From the NCBI RefSeq assembly GCF_004217565.1, contig NZ_SHLA01000001.1, forward strand, positions 124,001-188,000: a stretch of DNA of 64,000 nt. Direction: 5' to 3'. The position numbers were made by a program, and so were the translations under genes. This DNA is from Zhihengliuella halotolerans. Lineage in GTDB: Bacteria; Actinomycetota; Actinomycetes; Actinomycetales; Micrococcaceae. Below are positions 54,931 to 63,170 of the stretch, in pieces (within the stretch, counting starts at the first letter, position 1; each line of letters begins with the position of its first letter). The notes below the pieces were generated by a model that saw only the letters and a list, made by a program, of their open reading frames with translations, was not told where the DNA came from and searched no databases.

Positions 54931-55578
54931 TCAGCGGCCGTTCTGCGGCCTGCCCGCCTCGAGCGCGGCCCGTAGGCCCGTCCGGGCCGCGAGGATCGAA
55001 ATGCCGACCATGACGGCGACGGACGCGAAGAACAGCACCCACCTCGCGATGGTGAGCGCGCTGACGATACCGACCTCCGGTGGCTCATCGGCGCCGGCGA
55101 GTAGAGCGTCGATGGCGCCGTTCTCCAGCACGTCGACGACGGCGAACAGCAGCGGCACGGCCCAGAGGCCCCAGCGCTTCGGTCCGCGCGGGACGGCGAG
55201 ATTCACCGCGAGCATGGTCACGAGCGCGAAGAACAGCGGGAAGAGCAGACCTGCGGTCTTGTGCAGGTAGATCAGTTGGCCGCGGGCGTCGTCGTCCATG
55301 GCCGCGCGGAGCTGCTCGACGGCGGCGGCATCGTAGCCCAGCAGGCGCTGGTCGAGCATCTCGAGCCCGCCGGAGAGGTCCTCCATCTGGCCGAGCGCGA
55401 GCACGTGGTAGTACCAGAAGAGCAGCGCCGAGGCGATGAGTCCGGCCCAGAGGATGATCGAGCCGTTGCTGCGCGCCTGCGCCTCGGTGCGCTGCGTCGT
55501 CGGATTCGGCACGGCCGGACGGGCGGGCGCGTCGGGAGCGGGGCGGCGGGTGCGGCTGCGCTTCTTCTTGTTGGCCAT
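54931..55578 (-). CDS. Conserved membrane protein, unknown function
   Basis: This 215-residue protein has a basic N-terminus (MANKKKRSRTRR), a Pro/Ala-rich stretch, and four hydrophobic segments at about 40-60, 105-128, 135-155 and 170-195. I do not recognise a named family. Its ATG has no Shine-Dalgarno; a CATACT box lies exactly 6 bases upstream, as in leaderless mRNAs. It is divergent from pcrA, with only 64 bases between the two start codons. Confidence 0.7.
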   Translation of the reverse strand: MANKKKRSRTRRPAPDAPARPAVPNPTTQRTEAQARSNGSIILWAGLIASALLFWYYHVLALGQMEDLSGGLEMLDQRLLGYDAAAVEQLRAAMDDDARGQLIYLHKTAGLLFPLFFALVTMLAVNLAVPRGPKRWGLWAVPLLFAVVDVLENGAIDALLAGADEPPEVGIVSALTIARWVLFFASVAVMVGISILAARTGLRAALEAGRPQNGR

Positions 55579-55584
55579 GCACCC

Positions 55585-55590
55585 AGTATG
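55585..55590 (-). promoter_or_regulatory. Leaderless-type -10 box of the membrane protein gene
   Basis: CATACT on the minus strand, 6 bases (GGGTGC), then ATG. Confidence 0.55.
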
Positions 55591-55627
55591 GTCCAGGGGC
55601 CGCCGCCGATGTGCGGGTGCCGGCCCT

Positions 55628-55633
55628 TAGACT
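55628..55633 (+). promoter_or_regulatory. -10 box of pcrA, very short leader
   Basis: TAGACT is followed by 9 bases and the pcrA ATG at 55643, so transcription would start within about 3 bases of the start codon. Confidence 0.5.
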
Positions 55634-55642
55634 GGATGGACC

Positions 55643-58075
55643 ATGGATTTTCTTTTCGACGACTTCGCCGCGCCAGCACGAAAGCCGGAACCAGCGCAGA
55701 CGGGCCCTGGGGCGCAGGAGCTCCTGGCCGGGCTCAACCCCGAGCAGGCCGAGGCCGTGAAGCACGCCGGTACCCCGCTGCTCATCGTCGCCGGCGCCGG
55801 GTCCGGCAAGACGCGTGTGCTCACGCACCGCATCGCCTACCTCCTGGCGACGGGCCGCTCCCGTCCGCACGAGATCCTGGCCATCACCTTCACCAACAAG
55901 GCCGCCGCCGAGATGCGCGAGCGCATCGGCGAACTCGTCGGCGACGCCGCTGAGAAGATGTGGATCTCGACCTTCCACTCCTCGTGTGTGAAGATCCTGC
56001 GCCGGGAGGCGTCCGCTGTCGGGCTGAAATCCAACTTCTCGATCTACGACGCCGCCGACTCCCTGCGCCTGGTGACGATGATCGCGAAGTCGCTCGAGAT
56101 CGACCCGAAGAAGTTCACACCGAAGTCGATCCTGAACAAGATCTCGGCCCTGAAGAACGAGCTGATCGACGACGAGGAATACCTCTCGACGGCCGCGCAG
56201 GATCCGTTCAGCAAGGCGGTCGCGGAGGTCTACCGGATGTACACGCAGCGGCTGCGGCAGGCCAACGCGATGGACTTCGACGACCTCATCGGACAGGTCG
56301 TCAACATCTTCCGTGCGTTCCCGGCAGTCGCCGACAACTACCGGCGGCGGTTCCGCCACGTGCTCGTCGACGAGTACCAGGACACCAACCACGCGCAATA
56401 CGCGCTCGTGCGGGAGCTGACCGGCCCCGATGGGCAGACTCCGGGCGGCGAGCTGACCGTGGTCGGCGACTCTGACCAGTCGATCTACGCGTTCCGAGGC
56501 GCCGACATCCGCAACATCGTCGAGTTCGGCAAGGACTACCCGGACGCGGCGACGATCAAGCTCGAACAGAACTACCGGTCGACGCAGACCATCCTCTCGG
56601 CCGCGAACGCCGTGATCGCGAAGAACCCGGATCGCCCCGAGAAGAAGCTGTGGACGGCCGAGGGCGACGGCGAGCTGATCGTCGGGTACGTCGGCGAGTC
56701 GGAACAGGCCGAGGCGAAGTGGATCGCCGACGAGATCCTGCGCCTGAACGACGACGAGGGCGTCCGCCCGGGTGACGTCGCGATCTTCTACCGCACCAAC
56801 GCGCAGTCGCGTTCGCTCGAAGAGCAGCTCATGCGCGTGGATCTGAAATACCGGGTCGTGGGCGGCACGCGCTTCTACGACCGCAAAGAAGTCAAGGATG
56901 CGCTGGCCTACCTGCGCGCCCTGGTCAACCCGGACGACGACGTCAACCTGCGGCGCGTGCTCAACGAGCCCAAGCGCGGGATCGGCGACCGCGCCGAATA
57001 CGCCGTCGCGGCGCTCGCCGAGCGGGAACGGCTCACGTTCATGGACGCGCTGCGCCGCGCGGATCAGGCCCCGGGCATCGCGACGCGCAGCCTGAAGAAC
57101 GTCAACGCGTTCGTCGCGCTCGTCGACGACCTGACGACGGTCGCCGAGGGGTCCGGCGCGGCCGAGGCGCTGGAGGCCGTGCTCGAGCAGACCGGATACC
57201 TCGAGACGTTGCGCAAGTCGACCGACCCCCAGGACGAGTCGCGTGTCGAGAACCTGGCCGAACTCGTCGCCGTCGTCCGCGATTACGAGCGGGAGAACCC
57301 CGATGGCTCGCTCGAGGGGTTCCTGGAGCAGGTCTCCCTCGTCGCCGACGCCGACCAGATCCCCGACGGGCCCGTCGATGAGGAGGGTGCCGCCATGGCG
57401 GCGCAGGAGGGGGTCGTGACGCTCATGACCTTGCACACCGCCAAGGGGCTCGAGTTCCCCGTGGTCTTCCTCACCGGCATGGAGCACGGCATCTTCCCGC
57501 ACCAGCGGTCGATGACGGACGAGAAGGAGCTCGCGGAGGAGCGCCGGCTGGCCTACGTCGGCCTGACGCGCGCCCGGAAACGGCTCTACGTCTCACGCTC
57601 GGAATACCGCAGCCTCTGGGGTCAGACGCAGTACAACCCGGCGAGCCAGTTCCTGCAGGAGATCCCCGCGGACCTGCTCGACTGGAAGCGCGAGGGCTCG
57701 GCGTCTCCGGGCGGATTCGGTTCGCTCTCCGGCGGCGGCTTCGGCTCCCGCGGCTCGGGCTTCGGCTCCAGCCGGTACGACGGCGGATCCCACTGGGGTG
57801 CCGGCACCGCCTCGCGCGCCAACAGGCAGGCGGGCGACCCGGAGACGTCGACCCTGCGGACCGCCCCGCCGGTCCGGGCCGGCGGACGCGTCCAGCAGCA
57901 GAAGGAGGTCATCTCGCTCACAGTCGGCGACAAGGTGAAGCACTCGACGTTTGGCGACGGCACCGTCGTTGCGCTCGAGGGCAGCGGCGACAAGACTGTG
58001 GCCAAGGTGACCTTCGGTGCCGAGGAGAAGCGACTGCTGCTGCGCTACGCGCCCCTGACCAAGGCCGACGGATAG
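55643..58075 (+). CDS. pcrA: UvrD/PcrA-type ATP-dependent DNA helicase
   Basis: This 810-residue superfamily 1 helicase unwinds DNA 3' to 5' in repair and replication-conflict resolution. The motifs are in order: Walker A AGAGSGKT (residues 50-57), ITFTNKAAAEM, Walker B VLVDEYQDTN, GDSDQSIYAFRGAD, QNYRSTQTIL, TLHTAKGLEF and VGLTRARKRL. The C-terminus has a Gly/Ser/Phe-rich linker (about 690-720) and a small basic Tudor-like domain (VGDKVKHSTFGDG), as in PcrA proteins that bind RNA polymerase. The mRNA probably starts almost at the ATG. It is divergent from a small membrane protein. Confidence 0.95.
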   Translation: MDFLFDDFAAPARKPEPAQTGPGAQELLAGLNPEQAEAVKHAGTPLLIVAGAGSGKTRVLTHRIAYLLATGRSRPHEILAITFTNKAAAEMRERIGELVGDAAEKMWISTFHSSCVKILRREASAVGLKSNFSIYDAADSLRLVTMIAKSLEIDPKKFTPKSILNKISALKNELIDDEEYLSTAAQDPFSKAVAEVYRMYTQRLRQANAMDFDDLIGQVVNIFRAFPAVADNYRRRFRHVLVDEYQDTNHAQYALVRELTGPDGQTPGGELTVVGDSDQSIYAFRGADIRNIVEFGKDYPDAATIKLEQNYRSTQTILSAANAVIAKNPDRPEKKLWTAEGDGELIVGYVGESEQAEAKWIADEILRLNDDEGVRPGDVAIFYRTNAQSRSLEEQLMRVDLKYRVVGGTRFYDRKEVKDALAYLRALVNPDDDVNLRRVLNEPKRGIGDRAEYAVAALAERERLTFMDALRRADQAPGIATRSLKNVNAFVALVDDLTTVAEGSGAAEALEAVLEQTGYLETLRKSTDPQDESRVENLAELVAVVRDYERENPDGSLEGFLEQVSLVADADQIPDGPVDEEGAAMAAQEGVVTLMTLHTAKGLEFPVVFLTGMEHGIFPHQRSMTDEKELAEERRLAYVGLTRARKRLYVSRSEYRSLWGQTQYNPASQFLQEIPADLLDWKREGSASPGGFGSLSGGGFGSRGSGFGSSRYDGGSHWGAGTASRANRQAGDPETSTLRTAPPVRAGGRVQQQKEVISLTVGDKVKHSTFGDGTVVALEGSGDKTVAKVTFGAEEKRLLLRYAPLTKADG

Positions 58076-58379
58076 CTGCGAACCCGGGTCCGCCGGGGTT
58101 GTGCAGCCCGAGTCGCGTTCGAGGTGCGGAGCTTCGCTCGGAGGCGGCGTGAGAGGCGGATCACATGCGCCCCATTGTGCCGCCCCGCGCGCGGGCGGCG
58201 GGGCGGCGATGTTAAACGTCTACGCCCCGTAGAACTGGGTGATGCCGCCCGAACGCGTTAGTCTAGGCGAGGCGTCAAGCGCCGCGGAGGCCTCTTGGTC
58301 TTCGGTAGGAATCGGCGGGCTGGGTCAAAGCCCGTGCGTTCCGAGTCAGACACGACTTCGACGTAGAAGGACACACCCC
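58076..58379 (+). other. 304-bp leader region between pcrA and sucC
   Basis: No gene is seen here. A possible -10 box TAGTCT lies at 58259-58264, which would give a sucC leader of about 110 bases. A short AT-richer element GTTAAACGTCTACGCC lies near 58211, and a GTGA-N8-TCAC element at 58149-58164. I could not match the leader to a known riboswitch. Confidence 0.4.
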
Positions 58380-59546
58380 GTGGACCTGTATGAGTACCAG
58401 GCGCGCGATCTGTTCGAGAAGCACGGCGTCCCCGTGCTTGCCGGCATCGTTGCGTACACCCCAGAAGAAGCCAAGGCCGCTGCCGAGAAGATCGGCGGCG
58501 TGGTCGTAGTCAAGGCTCAGGTCAAGGTCGGCGGCCGTGGAAAGGCCGGCGGCGTGAAGGTTGCCAAGAACGCCGACGAGGCCTTCGGCTACGCGTCCGA
58601 CATCCTCGGCATGGATATCAAGGGCCACACGGTCAACAAGGTCATGATCGCGCAGGGCGCGGACATCGCTGAGGAGTTCTACTTCTCCGTGCTGCTGGAC
58701 CGCGCGAACCGCAACTACCTGGCGATGTGCTCGGTCGAGGGCGGCGTGGAGATCGAACAGCTCGCGGTCGAGCGCCCCGAGGCCCTGGCCAAGGTCGCCG
58801 TCGACCCGCTGGTCGGCATCGACGCGGCGAAGGCCGACGAGATCGTCGCCGAGGCCAACTTCCCCGAAGAGCTGCGCGCCGCGGTCTCCCAGACCATCCA
58901 GACGCTGTGGACGGTCTTCAAGGACGAGGACGCGACACTCGTCGAGGTCAACCCGCTCGTGAAGACCGGCGCGGGCGAGATCATCGCCCTCGACGGCAAG
59001 GTCTCCCTCGACGAGAACGCCTCCGAGGTCCGCCACCCGGACCACGAGGAGCTCGAGGACAAGGGTGCCGCAGATCCGCTCGAAGCCAAGGCCAAGGAAG
59101 CCGGCCTGAACTACGTGAAGCTCGACGGCGAAGTCGGCATCATCGGCAACGGCGCGGGTCTCGTCATGTCCACGCTGGACGTCGTCGCCTACGCGGGCGA
59201 GAACCACAACGGCGTGAAGCCGGCCAACTTCCTCGACATCGGCGGCGGAGCCTCCGCCGAGGTCATGGCCAACGGCCTGGACGTCATCCTGAACGACCCG
59301 CAGGTCAAGAGCGTCTTCGTGAACGTCTTCGGCGGCATCACCGCGTGCGACGCGGTCGCCGACGGCATCGTGAAGGCCCTCGATATCCTGGGCGAGAAGG
59401 CCACCAAGCCGCTCGTGGTCCGCCTGGACGGCAACAACGTGGACGAGGGCCGCCGCATCCTCTCGGATGCCAACCACCCGCTCGTCACGCTTGCCACCAC
59501 CATGGACGAGGGGGCCGACAAGGCCGCCGAGCTGGCGAACGCCTAA
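58380..59546 (+). CDS. sucC: Succinyl-CoA ligase (ADP-forming), beta subunit
   Basis: SucC and SucD convert succinyl-CoA and ADP to succinate, CoA and ATP in the TCA cycle. The 388-residue beta subunit starts [20 protein letters not shown], contains the ATP-grasp region [19 protein letters not shown], and near the C-terminus has [19 protein letters not shown] for contact with SucD. The GTG at 58380 follows AGAAGGA and gives the family's exact N-terminus; the longer frame from 58239 is spurious. SucD follows after 17 bases. Confidence 0.97.
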   Translation: MDLYEYQARDLFEKHGVPVLAGIVAYTPEEAKAAAEKIGGVVVVKAQVKVGGRGKAGGVKVAKNADEAFGYASDILGMDIKGHTVNKVMIAQGADIAEEFYFSVLLDRANRNYLAMCSVEGGVEIEQLAVERPEALAKVAVDPLVGIDAAKADEIVAEANFPEELRAAVSQTIQTLWTVFKDEDATLVEVNPLVKTGAGEIIALDGKVSLDENASEVRHPDHEELEDKGAADPLEAKAKEAGLNYVKLDGEVGIIGNGAGLVMSTLDVVAYAGENHNGVKPANFLDIGGGASAEVMANGLDVILNDPQVKSVFVNVFGGITACDAVADGIVKALDILGEKATKPLVVRLDGNNVDEGRRILSDANHPLVTLATTMDEGADKAAELANA

Positions 59547-59563
59547 GGACGGGGAACACTAAA

Positions 59564-60499
59564 ATGTCTATCTTCATCAACAAGGACTCCAAGGTCATCG
59601 TCCAGGGCATCACCGGCGGCGAGGGCTCGAAGCACACCGCGCGCATGCTGCACGCCGGCACCAATGTCGTCGGCGGCGTGAACGCCCGCAAGGCCGGCAC
59701 CACGGTTTCGCACACGGCTCAGAACGGCTCCGCCGTCGAGCTGCCGGTCTTCGGCACCGTCGCCGAGGCCATCAAGGAGACCGGCGCCGACGTGTCGATC
59801 GTCTTCGTGCCGCCGAAGTTCACCAAGGACGCCGTCGTCGAGGCCATCGAGGCCGAGATCGGCCTCGTCGTGGTCATCACCGAGGGCGTGCCCGTGCAGG
59901 ACGCCGCCGAGTTCTGGGCCCTGGCCCAGTCCAAGGTCGACGCCGACGGCAACCAGATCACCCGCATCATCGGCCCGAACTGCCCCGGCATCATCACCCC
60001 GGGCGAGTCGCTGGTCGGCATCACCCCCGCGAACATCACGGGCAAGGGCGGCGTGGGCCTCGTGTCCAAGTCGGGCACCCTGACCTACCAGATGATGTAC
60101 GAGCTGCGCGACCTGGGCTTCTCCACCGCCATCGGCATCGGCGGCGACCCGGTCATCGGCACCACGCACATCGACGCCCTGGCCGCGTTCGAGGCCGACC
60201 CGGAGACCCGCGCGATCGTCATGATCGGCGAAATCGGCGGCGACGCCGAGGAGCGCGCGGCCGAGTACATCAAGGCCAACGTCACGAAGCCGGTCGTCGG
60301 CTACGTGGCCGGCTTCACTGCCCCGGAGGGCAAGACCATGGGCCACGCAGGCGCCATCGTCTCCGGCTCCTCTGGAACGGCCGAGGCCAAGAAGGAGGCC
60401 CTCGAGGCCGCCGGTGTGAAGGTCGGCAAGACGCCGTCCGAGACCGCGCACCTCCTGCGCGAGGTGTACCCGGTGCAGGAGCCGGCCTCCTCGCTCTAA
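59564..60499 (+). CDS. sucD: Succinyl-CoA ligase (ADP-forming), alpha subunit
   Basis: This 311-residue alpha subunit binds CoA and carries the phospho-histidine. The CoA-binding Rossmann start [19 protein letters not shown] and the active-site His261 in [12 protein letters not shown] are clear. GGGGAA precedes the ATG. It forms an operon with sucC and ends in two hairpins: a GC-rich one at about 60508-60532 and a strong terminator at 60540-60588. Confidence 0.97.
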   Translation: MSIFINKDSKVIVQGITGGEGSKHTARMLHAGTNVVGGVNARKAGTTVSHTAQNGSAVELPVFGTVAEAIKETGADVSIVFVPPKFTKDAVVEAIEAEIGLVVVITEGVPVQDAAEFWALAQSKVDADGNQITRIIGPNCPGIITPGESLVGITPANITGKGGVGLVSKSGTLTYQMMYELRDLGFSTAIGIGGDPVIGTTHIDALAAFEADPETRAIVMIGEIGGDAEERAAEYIKANVTKPVVGYVAGFTAPEGKTMGHAGAIVSGSSGTAEAKKEALEAAGVKVGKTPSETAHLLREVYPVQEPASSL

Positions 60500-60539
60500 G
60501 CCCCGCCCGCGGGGCCGCGCATACGGCCCCGCGTGTTGC

Positions 60540-60588
60540 AGAACGACGGCGGCCGCTCGCCTTGGAGGCGAGCGGCCGCCGTCGTTCT
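60540..60588 (+). terminator. Intrinsic terminator of sucCD
   Basis: A perfect 22-bp stem with the loop TTGGA followed by CTTTCATC. The stem base AGAACGACGGCGG is identical to that of the terminator at 54766. Confidence 0.92.
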
Positions 60589-60642
60589 CTTTCATCACCC
60601 GCCGTGACCTGCGCGTGTAGGGTGTCACTTGGGAGGAAGCAG

Positions 60643-61677
60643 ATGGCCGCCACATTGCGCGATGTAGCTCGGCGCGCGGGAGTATCGATCAAGACGGTCT
60701 CCAATGTCGTGCACGAACGCGAGTACGTCCGGGACACGACGCGTGCGGTGGTCCGCGCCGCCATCGACGAACTCGGCTACCAGCCGAACCTCTCGGCACG
60801 CAGCCTGCGCAGCGGCCGCACGGGCGTCATCGGGCTCGCCGTGCCCGAGGTGAAACTTCCCTACTTCGCCGAGTTGGCCGACTCCGTGATCGCCGCCGCC
60901 AAGGCGCGCGGCCTGACGGTCCTCATCGAGCAGACCGGCGCCGACCTCGACACCGAGCGGGAGTTGTTGCGCAGCCCGCGCCTGCAGCTGACCGACGGTC
61001 TCATCTTCAGCCCGCTGGCGATGTCCCAAACGGACGTGGGGCTGCTCGCAGTCGACTACCCGCTGGTGATCCTCGGCGAGCGGATCTTCGACACGCCGTG
61101 CGACCACGTGGCGATGGACAACCTCGCCGCCGCGCGGGCCGCGACCGAGCACCTCATCGCGGCCGGATGCCGCCGGATCGCCGCCGTTGGCGCGCACGCC
61201 GGGGAAGATCTCGGGTCGGCCGCCCTCCGTCTTCGCGGATACCGCGCTGCGCTCGAGGCCGCGGGAATCGCGTACGACGAGCGCCTCGTCGGCTATGTCG
61301 GACTCTGGCACCGCCACGACGGCGCGGCTGCGATGTCCGAGCTGCTCGAGCGCGACCTCGGCATCGACGGGGTCTTCGGGATGAACGACACGCTCGCCCT
61401 CGGGGCCCTGCGCGCGCTCGGCGAGGCTGGGCACCGGGTCCCGGAGGACGTCAAGCTTATCGGGTTCGACGGCCTCGACGAGACCCGCTACGCGTCGCCA
61501 TCGCTGTCGACGATCGATCCCGGACGGGTCGAGATCGCGCGGACCGCCGTGCGCGTGCTGCACGAGCGCATCGACGAGCGGGTCTCGGGCGCCAAGCGCG
61601 CGCCGTCCGTCCGCTACACGACCGACTATGAGCTCATCGAGCGGGAGTCCACTCGCGGCTCCGGCATTCGACTGTGA
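60643..61677 (+). CDS. LacI-family regulator of the third sugar importer
   Basis: This 344-residue repressor has an N-terminal helix-turn-helix (LRDVARRAGVSIKTVSNVV), hinge LSARSLRSGR and a periplasmic-binding-like core. It is clearly paralogous to the LacI protein at 25500, with an identical recognition-helix segment SIKTVSNV and shared LGERIF, GLWHR and NDTLALGA segments. GGGAGGAAG precedes the ATG at 60643; the frame from 60562 is not needed. The downstream importer promoter carries a double AACGTT operator, which this protein probably binds. The inducer is unknown. Confidence 0.9.
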   Translation: MAATLRDVARRAGVSIKTVSNVVHEREYVRDTTRAVVRAAIDELGYQPNLSARSLRSGRTGVIGLAVPEVKLPYFAELADSVIAAAKARGLTVLIEQTGADLDTERELLRSPRLQLTDGLIFSPLAMSQTDVGLLAVDYPLVILGERIFDTPCDHVAMDNLAAARAATEHLIAAGCRRIAAVGAHAGEDLGSAALRLRGYRAALEAAGIAYDERLVGYVGLWHRHDGAAAMSELLERDLGIDGVFGMNDTLALGALRALGEAGHRVPEDVKLIGFDGLDETRYASPSLSTIDPGRVEIARTAVRVLHERIDERVSGAKRAPSVRYTTDYELIERESTRGSGIRL

Positions 61678-61695
61678 GCTAAGCCACGGCATTTG

Positions 61696-61725
61696 CTTGA
61701 CGCGCGTCACATCCGGTGGCATCAT
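61696..61725 (+). promoter_or_regulatory. Promoter with CRP-like site, third importer operon
   Basis: TTGACG (61697-61702) and CATCAT (61720-61725) are spaced 17 bases. CTTGA-CGCGCG-TCACA (61696-61711) covers the -35 box, in the same register as at 26532-26547. Confidence 0.6.
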
Positions 61726-61758
61726 TTACAACGTTGGAAACAGGTTCCAACGTTGTAA
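61726..61758. promoter_or_regulatory. Double LacI operator of the third importer operon
   Basis: TTACAACGTTGGAA (61726-61739) and its exact inverted copy TTCCAACGTTGTAA (61745-61758) flank ACAGG, directly after the -10 box. Each half is itself centred on AACGTT, so two repressor dimers could bind side by side. Confidence 0.8.
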
Positions 61759-61832
61759 GTTTTGATTTTGTACACCTCCGCTGTGGTGCTGCCTTCGCAA
61801 CCCTGCCGTGGAAACAGGAAGGAGCAACGCGT

Positions 61833-63170
61833 ATGACGAGGAAGTCGACGCGAGCCGTGGGCCTAGTGGCCTCATTGGCGGTAGCCGCGGGCGCACTCGC
61901 CGGATGCGGCCAGAGTGGTGACCCGGATTCGCTGACCTTCATGTTCCGTGGCAGCCCCGACGAGGAGGCAGCCTACACGGAGGCGATTGAGGCATTCGAA
62001 GCCGAATCCGGCATCGAGGTCGACATGATCATGACGACGGCGGACGAGTACGCGACCAAGCTGCGCGCCGCCATCGTTGGCGGCCAGATTCCGGATGTGT
62101 TCTATTTCGACCCCGGGAGTGTGGAAAGCTACGCCAACGCCGGCGTCATCCAGGAGATCACCCACTACATCGAGGCCTCCGACGTCGTCGATCTCGACAA
62201 TATGTGGGACTACGGCGTCGACTCGTACCGGTACGACGGCGAGCAGCTCGGCCGCGGTCCGCTGTACGCGCTGCCGAAGGATGTCGGCCCTTTCTCCTTC
62301 GGCTACAACGCCACGATGCTCGAGGAAGCCGGCATCGAGCTCCCGGACCCCGACGAGCCGTACACGTGGGAGGAGTGGCTCGAGATCCTTGAAGAAGTCA
62401 CGCAGGACACCGACGGCGACGGCAAGACCGACCAGTGGGGGACCGGCCTGAACGTCACGTGGAATCTGCAGGCCTTCGCATGGTCGAACGGCGGCGAATG
62501 GCTCAACGAGGACGCCACGCAGGTCACCGTCGACACCCCCGAATTCGCCGAGGCTCTGCAGTACTTCTCCGATCTCGACACCGAGTACGGCGTCACCCCG
62601 TCGATCGCCGAGGCCCAGACCCTCGACACCTACCAGCGCTGGATGCAGGGACAGATCGCGTTCTTCCCGATCGCGCCGTGGGACATCCCCGTCTACCAGG
62701 ACCTGGACTTCGAATGGGACCTGATGCCCTACCCCGTAGGTCGCACGGGTGAGCCGGCGTCGTGGATCGGAACGCTCGGCATCGGCGTCTCCGCGGCCAC
62801 CGCGAACCCGCAGGCCGCCGCCGACCTCGTCGCGCACCTCTCGGCCGACCCGGACACCCAGCGCAGCCTGGCCGAGGCGGGTGTGCAGATCCCGAACCTG
62901 ATCGACATGGCGCACGAATTCGCCGCGGACGACTCCACGCCACCAGTGAACAAGCAGGAGTTCCTCGACGTGATCGAGGACTACGGCCGGGCGCTGCCGC
63001 CGACCTACACCTACAACCCGCAGTGGTACGACGAACTCTACACCAACATCCAGCCGGTCCTGGAAGGACGGAAAACGGCAGCCGACTACCTCGCGGAGGC
63101 GCAGCCGAGGATGCAGGCCTTCCTCGACATGGCCAACGACCAGTCCGAGATGAGCCGAGGCACCAAATGA
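61833..63170 (+). CDS. Sugar ABC transporter substrate-binding lipoprotein (third system)
   Basis: This 445-residue extracellular solute-binding protein (family 1) has a lipoprotein signal with lipobox LAGC (Cys25). The mature domain starts with LTFMFRGSPDEEAAYTEAIE and has the usual two-lobe pattern, with many Trp and Tyr residues suited to sugar binding. GGAAGGAG precedes the ATG at 61833; the frame from 61716 covers the operator. Its stop overlaps the start of the permease gene (ATGA). The substrate is unknown. The paralogous regulator suggests a sugar related to that of the arabinoside locus. Confidence 0.9.
   Translation: MTRKSTRAVGLVASLAVAAGALAGCGQSGDPDSLTFMFRGSPDEEAAYTEAIEAFEAESGIEVDMIMTTADEYATKLRAAIVGGQIPDVFYFDPGSVESYANAGVIQEITHYIEASDVVDLDNMWDYGVDSYRYDGEQLGRGPLYALPKDVGPFSFGYNATMLEEAGIELPDPDEPYTWEEWLEILEEVTQDTDGDGKTDQWGTGLNVTWNLQAFAWSNGGEWLNEDATQVTVDTPEFAEALQYFSDLDTEYGVTPSIAEAQTLDTYQRWMQGQIAFFPIAPWDIPVYQDLDFEWDLMPYPVGRTGEPASWIGTLGIGVSAATANPQAAADLVAHLSADPDTQRSLAEAGVQIPNLIDMAHEFAADDSTPPVNKQEFLDVIEDYGRALPPTYTYNPQWYDELYTNIQPVLEGRKTAADYLAEAQPRMQAFLDMANDQSEMSRGTK

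Noticed and set aside
58149-58164. GTGA...TCAC element upstream of sucC as a CRP/GlxR site
   Set aside because: The half-sites are 8 bases apart instead of 6, so it does not fit the consensus used for the other sites.
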